A DNA stretch of 63,776 nucleotides. Source: Streptomyces cellostaticus (GTDB lineage Bacteria; Actinomycetota; Actinomycetes; Streptomycetales; Streptomycetaceae). How positions within the stretch are numbered: the stretch's first letter is position 1; the number at the start of each line of letters is the position of its first letter. Both the position numbers and the translations under genes were made by a program. This document shows, piece by piece, positions 52,281 to 60,431 of this stretch. A model generated the notes under the pieces. The model was not told the origin of the DNA. It did no database searches and saw nothing but the letters and a program-made list of their open reading frames with translations. The DNA lies in NCBI RefSeq assembly GCF_001513965.1, contig NZ_KQ948031.1, positions 1 through 63,776 of the forward strand. The letters are read 5' to 3'.

Positions 52281-52610
52281 ATGACTTCACGAGCACCCTC
52301 ACGCGCCCTGCCGGGCGGCCTGACCGCCCTCGGAGTCACTGTTGGCATCCTCGTCGTCCAACGTGTGCGCACGATCAACCTCAACTCCATCGAGGCGACC
52401 TACAAGGGCACCGCGATCGTCGGCATCAACACCAACTACGGCGGCAGCGTGACACTGCGGAATATCACCATCGTGGGCGACAGCGGCAAGAAGATCGTCC
52501 CCTGCCAGAAGTACACCGGCAACAACACCGGCAAGGAACCGACCAAGAACGGCTCGGGGCCCGACGGGACGTACTGCAAGTACGCGTCCTCGGACATCAC
52601 CTACAAGTGA
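52281..52610 (+). pseudogene. PL3-family pectate lyase remnant with internal deletion
   Basis: A 109-residue frame joins a signal-peptide-like start (MTSRAPSRALPGGLTALGVT, with GAAGAAGG before the ATG) directly to the last part of a PL3 pectate lyase: GTAIVGINTNYGGSVTLRNI, KKIVPCQKYTGNNTGKEPTK and DGTYCKYASSDITYK. The catalytic centre, normally in between, is missing, so a large in-frame deletion is inferred. It follows the damaged PL1 gene by 29 bases, so the two were a tandem pair. Confidence 0.8.
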
Positions 52611-52617
52611 GCACCAC

Positions 52618-52646
52618 GGGCCGTCGTCCGCTGCGGACGACGGCCC
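52618..52646. terminator. Bidirectional 13-bp hairpin
   Basis: GGGCCGTCGTCCG (52618-52630) pairs perfectly with 52634-52646 around a 3-base loop, between the convergent pectate lyase remnant and PaaX gene. Confidence 0.85.
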
Positions 52647-52682
52647 ACCGACACGGCGAGGCGTCGCCCGGGGCCGCCGAGG

Positions 52683-53432
52683 TCATTCCAGGCGTCCCAT
52701 GGAGGCGGTCAGCTCCCGCCGGTATCCGGCGTAGGCCGTCCGCAGGGTCTCCCCCGGCCAGTCCGCGGGCAGCAGTTCGGGGGGCAGCACGGGGTCGGTG
52801 AGCAAGTGGCGCACGACCGCGGCGAAGGCGGTGAGGCGGTCGGCCGGGTGGCGGGCATCGGCCGCCCGGGTGAGGAGGCTGCGCGCGGTGGCCGCCCAGG
52901 TGTCCAGCGGCCACAAGCGCGCGACCAGGTCCTGCGGGGAACCGTCGGGGCGCGCGGTGTACGAGAGGGCCACGCGCGCGAGGTCGCCGGGCAGGGAGCG
53001 GCCGAGGCTGGCCGGGCGCAGCCACACGCCCTCGCGGAGTTCGGCCAGGCGCAGGGCGGTCAGCCGGGCGCGCAGCTCGGCGCGTTCGGCGGCGCCGCGG
53101 CCCGTCGCGGTGATCACCACCATCTCCCAGTCGCCGCGCCACGCGCGCGTGCGCGGATGCAGTGCGTCGTCCTGGCGACGCTGGCGGGCCAGCAGCCGGT
53201 CGCTGAGCCGGTACACCGCGTCCGTGCGCCTGAGGTCACCAGCGGCCACCATCCGGCTCAGCGCGGCCCGGAGCGTGGAACCGCCGACACCGAACGGCTC
53301 CACCAGCCGGACCAGGTCCTTCACCGGCAGCTCGGGCGGATGCACGCCCAGCAGCAGGCTCAGTACGACCGACCGCGCGGACAGGGGACGCAGCCCTACT
53401 CCGCCCGGCTCGGCCGACACGTTCATGCGCAT
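52683..53432 (-). CDS. PaaX-family transcriptional regulator
   Basis: A 249-residue PaaX-type repressor. The N-terminal winged helix contains ARSVVLSLLLGVHPPELPVK and GGSTLRAALSRMVAAGDL; the ferredoxin-like middle and C-terminal domains follow (WEMVVITATGRG; LWPLDTWAATARSLL). PaaX proteins usually sense phenylacetyl-CoA, but no paa genes are present. It is divergent from the AidB-like acyl-CoA dehydrogenase, which it probably controls via an acyl-CoA signal. ATGs at 53432 and 53426 are equally possible. Confidence 0.9.
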   Translation of the reverse strand: MRMNVSAEPGGVGLRPLSARSVVLSLLLGVHPPELPVKDLVRLVEPFGVGGSTLRAALSRMVAAGDLRRTDAVYRLSDRLLARQRRQDDALHPRTRAWRGDWEMVVITATGRGAAERAELRARLTALRLAELREGVWLRPASLGRSLPGDLARVALSYTARPDGSPQDLVARLWPLDTWAATARSLLTRAADARHPADRLTAFAAVVRHLLTDPVLPPELLPADWPGETLRTAYAGYRRELTASMGRLE

Positions 53433-53503
53433 GGCCCCGTACTGTACGTGCCACTCGTTGTTGCATCATTGCTACAGCCGCAGGAAGAGTGCAACATGGC
53501 CGT

Positions 53504-55165
53504 ATGGTCTCGATTCCCGCGCAGTCGCCGTCGCAGTCCGCCACCCACGACGTCACCAACCAGGCCCCGCCCCTGGCCCCCTACGACGCCTCCGAAGACC
53601 GTGCCCTGCTGGAGGGGCTGGGCCGGGAGGGTGCCGGCTGGGCCGAGGACGACATCCGGCGGCTGGGCCTCCACGCCGGCAGCGAGGAGGCCCAGGAGTG
53701 GGGCGAGCAGGCGAACCGGCACGAGCCGGAGCTGCGCACCCACGACCGCTACGGCCACCGGATCGACGAGGTCGCCTTCCATCCCAGCTGGCACCACCTG
53801 ATGCGGACGGCGGTCGCCGAGGGCCTGGCCGGCACACCGTGGGCGGACGACCGGCCTGGCGCCCATGTGGCCCGCACCGCCGGCGGGCTGGTGTGGGGGC
53901 ACACCGAGGCCGGGCACGGCTGCCCGACGTCGATGACGTACGCCGCGGTGCCCGCGCTGCGCGCCGAGCCGGATCTCGCCAAGGTCTACGAGCCGCTGCT
54001 CACCAGCCGCGTCTACGACCCCGAGTTGCGAGTGCCCACCGAGAAGCCCGGCCTGCTCGCGGGGATGGGCATGACCGAGAAGCAGGGCGGCTCCGACGTC
54101 CGGACGAACACCACCACGGCCACGCCCACCGGCGAGCCCGGTGTGTACACGCTGCGCGGGCACAAGTGGTTCACATCGGCGCCCATGTGCGACGTCTTCC
54201 TGGTGCTGGCGCAGGCGCCGGGGGGCCTGACCTGCTTCCTCGTGCCTCGGATCCTGCCGGACGGCAGCCGCAACACCTTCCGCATCCAGCGGCTGAAGGA
54301 CAAGCTCGGCAACCGGTCCAACGCCTCCTCCGAGCCGGAGTTCGACCGGACGGTGGCCTGGCGGGTCGGGCCCGAGGGGCGCGGGGTCAAGACGATCATC
54401 GAGATGGTCAACTGCACCCGCCTGGACTGCGTGATGTCCTCGGCGACCCTGATGCGCAAGACGCTCGTCGAGGCGGGCCACCACGCGCGCCACCGCAGCG
54501 CGTTCGGCGCCCGGCTGTTCGACCAGCCGCTGATGCGCAACGTCCTGGCCGACCTGGCGCTGGAGTCGGAGGCGGCGACGACGCTCACCCTGCGGCTGGC
54601 CGGGGCGGCGGACCGGGCGGTGCGCGGGGACGCCGGGGAGAGGGCCTTCAGGCGGATCGCCACCGCCGTCGGCAAGTACTGGATCACCAAGCGGGGCCCG
54701 GCGTTCACCGCGGAGGCCTTGGAATGCCTGGGCGGCAACGGGTACGTCGAGGACTCCGGCATGCCCCGCCATTACCGGGAGGCTCCCCTGCTGTCCATCT
54801 GGGAGGGCTCAGGGAACGTCAACGCGCTCGACGTGTTGCGCGCCCTCGGCCGGGAGCCGGACACCGCCGAGGCCCTGTTCGCCGAACTCGCCCTCGCGCG
54901 CGGGGCGGACGCCCGCCTGGACGCGGCGGTGGCCTCGCTCAGGCAGCAGTTGGCCGAAACCGACCAGGTGGGCGCCCGCCGGCTGGTCGAGCGGATGGCC
55001 CTCGCCCTGCAGGCCTCCCTGCTGGTCCGGCACGCCCCGCACCCGGTCGCGGACGCCTTCTGCGCGAGCCGGCTGGGCGGCGACTGGGGTCACGCGTTCG
55101 GCACACTGGCCGCCGGGACGGATCTCGACGCCATCCTGGAACGCGCCCTGCCCGGCCGGATCTGA
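53504..55165 (+). CDS. AidB-like acyl-CoA dehydrogenase
   Basis: A 553-residue flavoenzyme. The N-terminal AidB-type domain (TNQAPPLAPYDASEDRALLE; FHPSWHHLMRTAVAEG) precedes the acyl-CoA dehydrogenase fold: MGMTEKQGGSDVRTNTT, GHKWFTSAPMCDVFLVL (FAD region), TRLDCVMSSATLMRKTL and ECLGGNGYVEDSGMPRHYRE with the region of the catalytic base (here YREAPLLSIWEGSGNV). E. coli AidB binds DNA in the alkylation response. ATG 53504 lacks well-spaced ribosome site; GTG 53489 is the alternative. It could donate electrons to the ETF encoded at 19-21 kb. Confidence 0.92.
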   Translation: MVSIPAQSPSQSATHDVTNQAPPLAPYDASEDRALLEGLGREGAGWAEDDIRRLGLHAGSEEAQEWGEQANRHEPELRTHDRYGHRIDEVAFHPSWHHLMRTAVAEGLAGTPWADDRPGAHVARTAGGLVWGHTEAGHGCPTSMTYAAVPALRAEPDLAKVYEPLLTSRVYDPELRVPTEKPGLLAGMGMTEKQGGSDVRTNTTTATPTGEPGVYTLRGHKWFTSAPMCDVFLVLAQAPGGLTCFLVPRILPDGSRNTFRIQRLKDKLGNRSNASSEPEFDRTVAWRVGPEGRGVKTIIEMVNCTRLDCVMSSATLMRKTLVEAGHHARHRSAFGARLFDQPLMRNVLADLALESEAATTLTLRLAGAADRAVRGDAGERAFRRIATAVGKYWITKRGPAFTAEALECLGGNGYVEDSGMPRHYREAPLLSIWEGSGNVNALDVLRALGREPDTAEALFAELALARGADARLDAAVASLRQQLAETDQVGARRLVERMALALQASLLVRHAPHPVADAFCASRLGGDWGHAFGTLAAGTDLDAILERALPGRI

Positions 55166-55299
55166 CGCCCTCCCCCAGCCGTCGCCTCCGTGGCCGGTGA
55201 CAGCCGACAAATCGCACACAGTCAGCGCACGGCTGCGCTTCGTTGTCAGTGCCGTGGTGCACACTCGCGATCAGGTGGCACCGGCCTGGGGAGGACAAC

Positions 55300-57273
55300 G
55301 TGTTCACGGGGATCGACGAGGTCGACTGGGCCTCGCTGCGGCACGCGTACGGCAGCGCGGAGGACGTGCCCGGATGGCTGCGGTCACTGGCCTCCGCGGA
55401 CGCCGCCGAGCGGCAGACCGCGCTCGACGGCCTGTACGGCGCGGTGCACCACGAGGGGAACGTGTACGACTCGACGCTGGCCTGCGTTCCCTTCCTCGGC
55501 TCGCTCGCGGCCCGCGAGACGGTGCCGGACCGGGTCGGCATCATGGAACTGCTGGTCAGCATCGGGGCGGAGAGCGGCGACGCACGCGCGCGTGAGGCGG
55601 TGCGCGCACACTCCGAGGTGTTCGTGTCCCTCCTCGCGGATCCGGACGCGCGGGTGCGCCGGGCGGCCGCCGGGGCGGTCGTACGGTTCCTCGACGGCTC
55701 GGCTCGCGTCCTGGACCTGCTGCAGCAGCGGATTCCGGCCGAGCGGGACGACCGGGTCCTGCTCGCGCTCACGCAGGCCCTCGGCCTCCTCGCACGTCTC
55801 CACCCGGCTCACACCGCCGCTCTGGACGTCCTGGCCGCCCAGAGCGCCCCGCCCCACGGCCCCGGGCTGCGGCTGGCCGCGCTCGGCCAGCTCGCCCTGG
55901 CCGCCCCCGACCGGCTCCCCGCCGACCTGGTACCGACCGCCATCCGGCTGCTGCGGGACAGGTCCGCGCACCGCAGCCGCGTCCCGGAGCACGGCGAGAG
56001 CGACACCCTCGTGCGGCGCATCCGGCGACTGCGCCCCTCGGACGAGGAGGGCGCCCAGCTGCTGCGCACGCTGCACACCGCGCTCGGCGACCGGGCCGGC
56101 GACCGGATCGCGCTGCTCACCGGGCAGTTGACCAGTCCGGACCCGCTGGACCGGTGCAACGCGGTGTGGATGGCGGCGGTGCTGTTTCGCGGGTGGCGCA
56201 CCGACTGCGCCGGTCCCGTGTCCTTGTTAGGCGCCCAACTGGGCACCGATCACGAGCGGTTGAGGGACGCCGCGGCCTCGGTCCTGGCGGAGCTGTTCGA
56301 CCTGGCCGCGCCCGCCGCGGACGACCTCCATGCCCTGGTGACCGCGCGGCCCGACCTGTGGACCCATCGCTGGGAACGCGGCTCGCCCACCCTGGGCGGC
56401 CCGCTCAAGGCCCTGGCCAGGAGCGGCGATCCGCGAGCGGTCTCGGTCCTGGCCCAGGTCCTGGCGGGCACAGTCGTACCCGTCGGCCTGGGGTACGAGA
56501 TCGCACACCTGGGCCCGGCGGCGGCTCCCCTCGCCCCCGCGCTACGGCATCGGCTGGGCCGGGTTCCGCTGGACTCCCCCGCCGCCGACACCCTGGCCGG
56601 CCCGCTCCTGTCCGCGCTCAGGGTCATCGGTGCCCGGGATGCGGCACCGGAGGTCCTGCGCCTGCTGTCCGGTGCCCCGAACGGCCTCGGGGCACGCAAT
56701 GGAGTCGCCGGACGGGTCATCGGGACACTGGACGCCCTCGGGGCCGCCACGCAGGCGGCGCCGGTTCTCCGGGCACTGCTGCCCACCCGGCACGCGGCGG
56801 CAGCGGCGGGCGCGCTGTGGTCGGCGGACGGTGACTCCTCGGCCGTACTGCCCGTCCTGCTGCGGGAGTTGACGCAGGGCGAGCCGGAGAGCCGCTGTCT
56901 GGCCGCCCGTCAGCTGGGCAGGCTGGGCCCGGCCGCCCGTGCGGTGCTGCCGGAGCTGCGCCGTGCGGCCTGTACGGGGCCGGTACGGCAGCGGACGTCG
57001 GCCGCGTGCGCGCTGTGGCACATCGGCCGGGACCCGGAACCCGTGCTTCCGGTCTTCCGGGCCGCCTGGTCGGACAGCCCCCGCACGCGCGGCCCGATCG
57101 CCCGGTGTCTCGCCGCCATGGGCCCGGCAGCGGCACCCCTGCGGGACCTGGTGACGGCGGAACTGGCCGCGCCCCGGCGCCATACGACCCGCGAGGGCGG
57201 CTGCGGCAGCCATGACATCACTCGGGACGAGGCGTTGCTCAAATCCTGCAGAGACGTACTGGCCCGGCTGTAG
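55300..57273 (+). CDS. HEAT-repeat protein with a TTA codon
   Basis: A 657-residue alpha-helical protein built of HEAT/Armadillo-like repeats: units such as LLADPDARVRRAAAGAVVRF, LRDAAASVLAELF and RCLAARQLGRLGPAARAVLP recur along its length. No enzyme motif, no signal or membrane segment. Codon 310 is TTA (56227-56229), implying bldA dependence. GTG at 55300 follows GGGGAGGA. Its last ~25 codons occur twice more downstream as fragments. HEAT proteins of this size in Streptomyces are lineage-variable; roles in immunity or scaffolding are possible but unproven. Confidence 0.87.
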   Translation: MFTGIDEVDWASLRHAYGSAEDVPGWLRSLASADAAERQTALDGLYGAVHHEGNVYDSTLACVPFLGSLAARETVPDRVGIMELLVSIGAESGDARAREAVRAHSEVFVSLLADPDARVRRAAAGAVVRFLDGSARVLDLLQQRIPAERDDRVLLALTQALGLLARLHPAHTAALDVLAAQSAPPHGPGLRLAALGQLALAAPDRLPADLVPTAIRLLRDRSAHRSRVPEHGESDTLVRRIRRLRPSDEEGAQLLRTLHTALGDRAGDRIALLTGQLTSPDPLDRCNAVWMAAVLFRGWRTDCAGPVSLLGAQLGTDHERLRDAAASVLAELFDLAAPAADDLHALVTARPDLWTHRWERGSPTLGGPLKALARSGDPRAVSVLAQVLAGTVVPVGLGYEIAHLGPAAAPLAPALRHRLGRVPLDSPAADTLAGPLLSALRVIGARDAAPEVLRLLSGAPNGLGARNGVAGRVIGTLDALGAATQAAPVLRALLPTRHAAAAAGALWSADGDSSAVLPVLLRELTQGEPESRCLAARQLGRLGPAARAVLPELRRAACTGPVRQRTSAACALWHIGRDPEPVLPVFRAAWSDSPRTRGPIARCLAAMGPAAAPLRDLVTAELAAPRRHTTREGGCGSHDITRDEALLKSCRDVLARL

Positions 57274-57735
57274 GCCTACGCCGGGCAAGGCTCAGCCGGT
57301 CATCCGCCCCGTGGCGGCCCCAGTCGGCCCACTCCGCACCCCAGCAGCCGCGCCCCCACCCCACACAGCCCACGGCCCACGAGGGCAGGTACGGCAGCCA
57401 CGACACCACACGGGACGAAGCGCTGCTCAAATCCTGCAGAGACGTACTGGCCCGGCTGTAGGCCCACGCCGGGATGAGTTCAGTCAGCCATCCACCCCGT
57501 GGCGGCCCCAGTCGGCCCACTCCGCGCCCCAGCGGCCGCGCCCCCACCCCACACGGCCCACGGCCCACGGCCCACGAGGGCAGGTACGGCAGCCACGACA
57601 CCACACGGGACGAAGCGCTGCTCAAATCCTGCAGAGACGTGCTGGCCCGGCTGTAGGCCCATGCCGGGCAAGGCTCAGCCGGTCATCCGCCCCCACTGCG
57701 GCCCCAGCCGGGCCCACTCCGCGTCCCAGCGGTCC
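57183..57735. repeat. Three tandem copies of a gene-end segment
   Basis: A unit of 188-195 bases occurs three times. The shared AAATCCTGCAGAGACGT block begins at 57241, 57429 and 57624. Each unit holds the end of the HEAT gene (reading SCRDVLARL-stop), its downstream spacer and sequence like the 3' end of the convergent Rv1733c-like gene. Copies two and three are nearly identical; copy one, the real gene end, differs at many positions, mostly synonymous. The 7-base difference in spacing is one extra ACGGCCC. Confidence 0.9.
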
Positions 57736-58253
57736 ATGCGGCGGCGCTCCAGACGCCCGCGGAGGACGAGGCCGCCGACGAAGGGAACGGCCGCTGCGCT
57801 CGCCCCGACCAGGCCGCCGATCAAGGTCGCGCGGAGGGCGGCCTCGGAGGCGGTCGTGGGACGGGTGACGAGGTGCCCCTGCGGGTCGGTCCAGACGGTG
57901 ACCGGTGCGCCGGCCTTGCTGCCCGGGGCGACTCGGGCCTGGCCGGTGTGCCCCGAGCCGTCGGCCACGGTCCAGTGCACCTCGGCCCAGACCCGCTCGC
58001 CGCCGGTGCTCTCGGCGGCAGGCTTTCCGGGGGCCTGTGCGACGACGCGGGCGACGGCGGGATGCCAGGCGGCGCGTTCCCGGGCCAGTCCGTGCTCCAC
58101 CGACCGGGCTGCGGCAAGCCCGGCCAGCACCCCGGCCAGGACGGTCAGCAGCCAGGCAGCCAGCACCACCCAGGCCTCCACCACGTCGGCCCGGCGCCTG
58201 AGCGGATTGCTCCGCCAGCGCCACAGCCACACCTTGGGACCACGGAACGCCAT
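57675..58253 (-). CDS. Rv1733c-family membrane protein
   Basis: A 192-residue protein with two membrane segments (about 28-52 and 140-163). The N-terminus MAFRGPKVWLWRWRSNPLRR and the strand WHPAVARVVAQAP then VWTDPQGHLVTRP match the actinobacterial Rv1733c-like group. AGGAGG 9 bases before the ATG at 58253 decides the start. Between the membrane segments is an extracytoplasmic beta domain. Its 3' end, RWDAEWARLGPQWGRMTG, lies in the third copy of the tandem repeat. Confidence 0.9.
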   Translation of the reverse strand: MAFRGPKVWLWRWRSNPLRRRADVVEAWVVLAAWLLTVLAGVLAGLAAARSVEHGLARERAAWHPAVARVVAQAPGKPAAESTGGERVWAEVHWTVADGSGHTGQARVAPGSKAGAPVTVWTDPQGHLVTRPTTASEAALRATLIGGLVGASAAAVPFVGGLVLRGRLERRRMDRWDAEWARLGPQWGRMTG

Positions 58254-58534
58254 CAAAGGCATCCTCCTCACGAGCGCACCGACAGGCCGGACCGACCTCC
58301 CATACGGGCAGGGCCGCCCCGTTGCTCACGACGAGCCGTCCTCTCGACGGTCGCACGAGAAACCCCTTTCCCGCAGGCGCATGCCGCAACGGATCCGGCC
58401 GATCTCCGCGACAGGCCGACGACACCGCCCTGACCAGCGGCGACACGGTTCCCGGGGGTGGCTGTCAGTGGTGGGGTGCAGACTGACCGGTATCTGACGA
58501 CTACCTGGACAAAGACGTCCCGGAGGTGATCGGC
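58254..58534. other. 281-base intergenic region between divergent genes
   Basis: Promoter region for the Rv1733c-like gene and the BNR-repeat gene. No coding frame, clear palindrome or terminator that I can support. Confidence 0.4.
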
Positions 58535-59620
58535 ATGACCGAGGTCCTGCTCGCCGTGGGCACCCGCAAGGGCCTGTTCATCGGGCACCGGCGCGGTGGC
58601 GCCTGGGAGTTCGACGACAGCCCGTATTTCAACGCGCAGGCCGTGTACTCCGTCGCCATCGACAACCGGAGTGGCACACCGCGGCTGCTCGCGGGCGGCG
58701 ACAGCGCGCACTGGGGCCCGTCGGTGTTCCACTCCGACGACCTGGGCCGCACCTGGACCGAGCCGGCCCGGCCCGCCGTGAAGTTCCCCAAGGACACCGG
58801 CGCTTCACTGGAGCGGGTCTGGCAGCTGCACCCGGCGGCCGCCGAGCCGGACGTGGTGTATGCGGGCACGGAGCCGGCCGCGCTGTACCGCTCGGCGGAC
58901 CGCGGGGAGAGCTTCGATCTGGTGCGTCCCCTGTGGGAGCACCCGACCCGCTCCCAGTGGGTGCCGGGCGGCGGCGGTGAGGGCCTGCACACGGTGCTCA
59001 CCGACGCGCGCGACCCGCGGGCGGTGACCGTGGCCGTCTCCACCGCCGGGGTGTTCCGCACCACGGACGGCGGGGCGAGCTGGGCGCCGTCCAACTCCGG
59101 TGTGTCCGCGGTGTTCCTGCCGGATCCGAACCCGGAGTTCGGCCAGTGCGTGCACAAGATCGCCAAGGACGCGGGCAACCCGGACCGGCTGTATCTGCAG
59201 AACCACTGGGGCGTGTACCGCAGCGACGACGCGGGCGTCCACTGGACCGACATCGGCGCGGGCCTGCCGTCGACGTTCGGTTTCGCGGTGGCCGCCCATC
59301 CGCACCGTGGCGACACGGCGTATGTCTTCCCGATCAACGCCGACGCCGACCGGGTGCCCGCCGACCACCGCTGCCGGGTCTTCCGCACGGCCGACGGGGG
59401 CCGGAGCTGGGAGCCGCTGTCGAAGGGTCTGCCGGCGGAGGACCACTACGGCACCGTGCTGCGCGACGCGCTGCGCACGGACGACGCGGACCCGGCCGGG
59501 GTCTACTTCGGCAACCGCAACGGCGAGGTGTTCGCCTCGGCCGACGACGGGGACAGCTGGCAGCAGCTGGCCTCGCATCTGCCGGACGTGCTGTGCGTGC
59601 GGGCCGCGGTGATCAACTGA
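58535..59620 (+). CDS. BNR/Asp-box repeat (sialidase-like propeller) protein
   Basis: A 361-residue beta-propeller. Asp-box motifs (S-x-D-x-G-x-T/S-W) recur: HSDDLGRTWTE, RSADRGESFD, RTTDGGASWA, RSDDAGVHWTD, RTADGGRSWEP and SADDGDSWQQ, six blades. No signal peptide, so cytoplasmic, and the catalytic Arg triad of true sialidases is not evident. Relatives are annotated as glycosyl hydrolase or exo-alpha-sialidase without proof. GGAGG before the ATG fixes the start. Confidence 0.9.
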   Translation: MTEVLLAVGTRKGLFIGHRRGGAWEFDDSPYFNAQAVYSVAIDNRSGTPRLLAGGDSAHWGPSVFHSDDLGRTWTEPARPAVKFPKDTGASLERVWQLHPAAAEPDVVYAGTEPAALYRSADRGESFDLVRPLWEHPTRSQWVPGGGGEGLHTVLTDARDPRAVTVAVSTAGVFRTTDGGASWAPSNSGVSAVFLPDPNPEFGQCVHKIAKDAGNPDRLYLQNHWGVYRSDDAGVHWTDIGAGLPSTFGFAVAAHPHRGDTAYVFPINADADRVPADHRCRVFRTADGGRSWEPLSKGLPAEDHYGTVLRDALRTDDADPAGVYFGNRNGEVFASADDGDSWQQLASHLPDVLCVRAAVIN

Positions 59621-59753
59621 CACCGCCGGTCCCCTGCCCGGGGAGAGAAGGTGAGAGCGGCAACGGTCATCCACGTCGGCGGTCCGGTCAACCTCGGTCG
59701 GCCTCCGGTCGCAGCTTGATCGCCGACCGGTGTACGGCAGTAGGGTGACGCCC

Positions 59754-60431
59754 GTGGCACCACGACCCTTGCATGAAATCGTCGAACCGGCCTGGGCGAA
59801 GGCCCTGGAGCCCGTCGCCGGACAGATCGCCGCGATGGGCGACTTCCTGCGCACGGAGATCGCCGCGGGACGCACCTACCTCCCGGCCGGACCGAACGTC
59901 CTGCGCGCCTTCCAGCAGCCCTTCGACGAGGTGCGCGTGCTGATCGTCGGTCAGGACCCGTACCCGACTCCGGGGCACGCGGTCGGGCTGTCGTTCTCGG
60001 TCGCGCCGGAGGTGCGTCCGCTGCCGCCGAGCCTGATCAACATCTTCCGCGAGCTGAACACCGACCTGGGGCTGTCCCAGCCCTCCACCGGCGACCTCAC
60101 CCCGTGGACGCAGCAGGGCGTCCTGCTGCTCAACAGGGCGCTGACCACGGCACCGCGCAGTCCGGCCGCCCATCGCGGCAAGGGCTGGGAGGAGGTCACC
60201 GAGCAGGCGATCCGGGCCCTGGCGGGGCGCGGCAAGCCGCTGGTGTCCATCCTGTGGGGCCGGGACGCCCGCAATCTGCGTCCGCTGCTGGGCAGTCTGC
60301 CGGCCGTGGAGTCCGCGCATCCCTCGCCCATGTCGGCCGACCGCGGCTTCTTCGGCTCGCGTCCGTTCAGCCGGGCCAACGAGCTGCTGATCCAGCAGGG
60401 CGGACAGCCGGTGGACTGGCGTCTGCCGTGA
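59754..60431 (+). CDS. ung: Uracil-DNA glycosylase, family 1
   Basis: A 225-residue UDG that removes uracil from DNA. The water-activating loop GQDPYPTPGHAVGLSFS, uracil-binding LLLNRALTT (Asn) and the leucine-intercalation loop HPSPMSADRGFFGSRPFS with catalytic His are complete. GTG at 59754 is preferred, with AGGG 8 bases before; a GTG at 59745 is possible. Its stop overlaps the next start (GTGA), so the repair gene is translationally coupled to a sugar kinase gene, an odd pair. Confidence 0.95.
   Translation: MAPRPLHEIVEPAWAKALEPVAGQIAAMGDFLRTEIAAGRTYLPAGPNVLRAFQQPFDEVRVLIVGQDPYPTPGHAVGLSFSVAPEVRPLPPSLINIFRELNTDLGLSQPSTGDLTPWTQQGVLLLNRALTTAPRSPAAHRGKGWEEVTEQAIRALAGRGKPLVSILWGRDARNLRPLLGSLPAVESAHPSPMSADRGFFGSRPFSRANELLIQQGGQPVDWRLP

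Noticed and set aside
52281..52610. Intact small secreted protein
   Set aside because: The C-terminal two-thirds match the end of PL3 pectate lyases too well; a deletion remnant is the better reading.
53460..53495. Firm PaaX operator
   Set aside because: GTTGCA and TGCAAC half-sites are 24 bases apart and short; kept only as a remark, not as a feature.
57183..57735. CRISPR-like array
   Set aside because: The units are about 190 bases with gene-end homology, not short repeats with unique spacers, and there are no cas genes.
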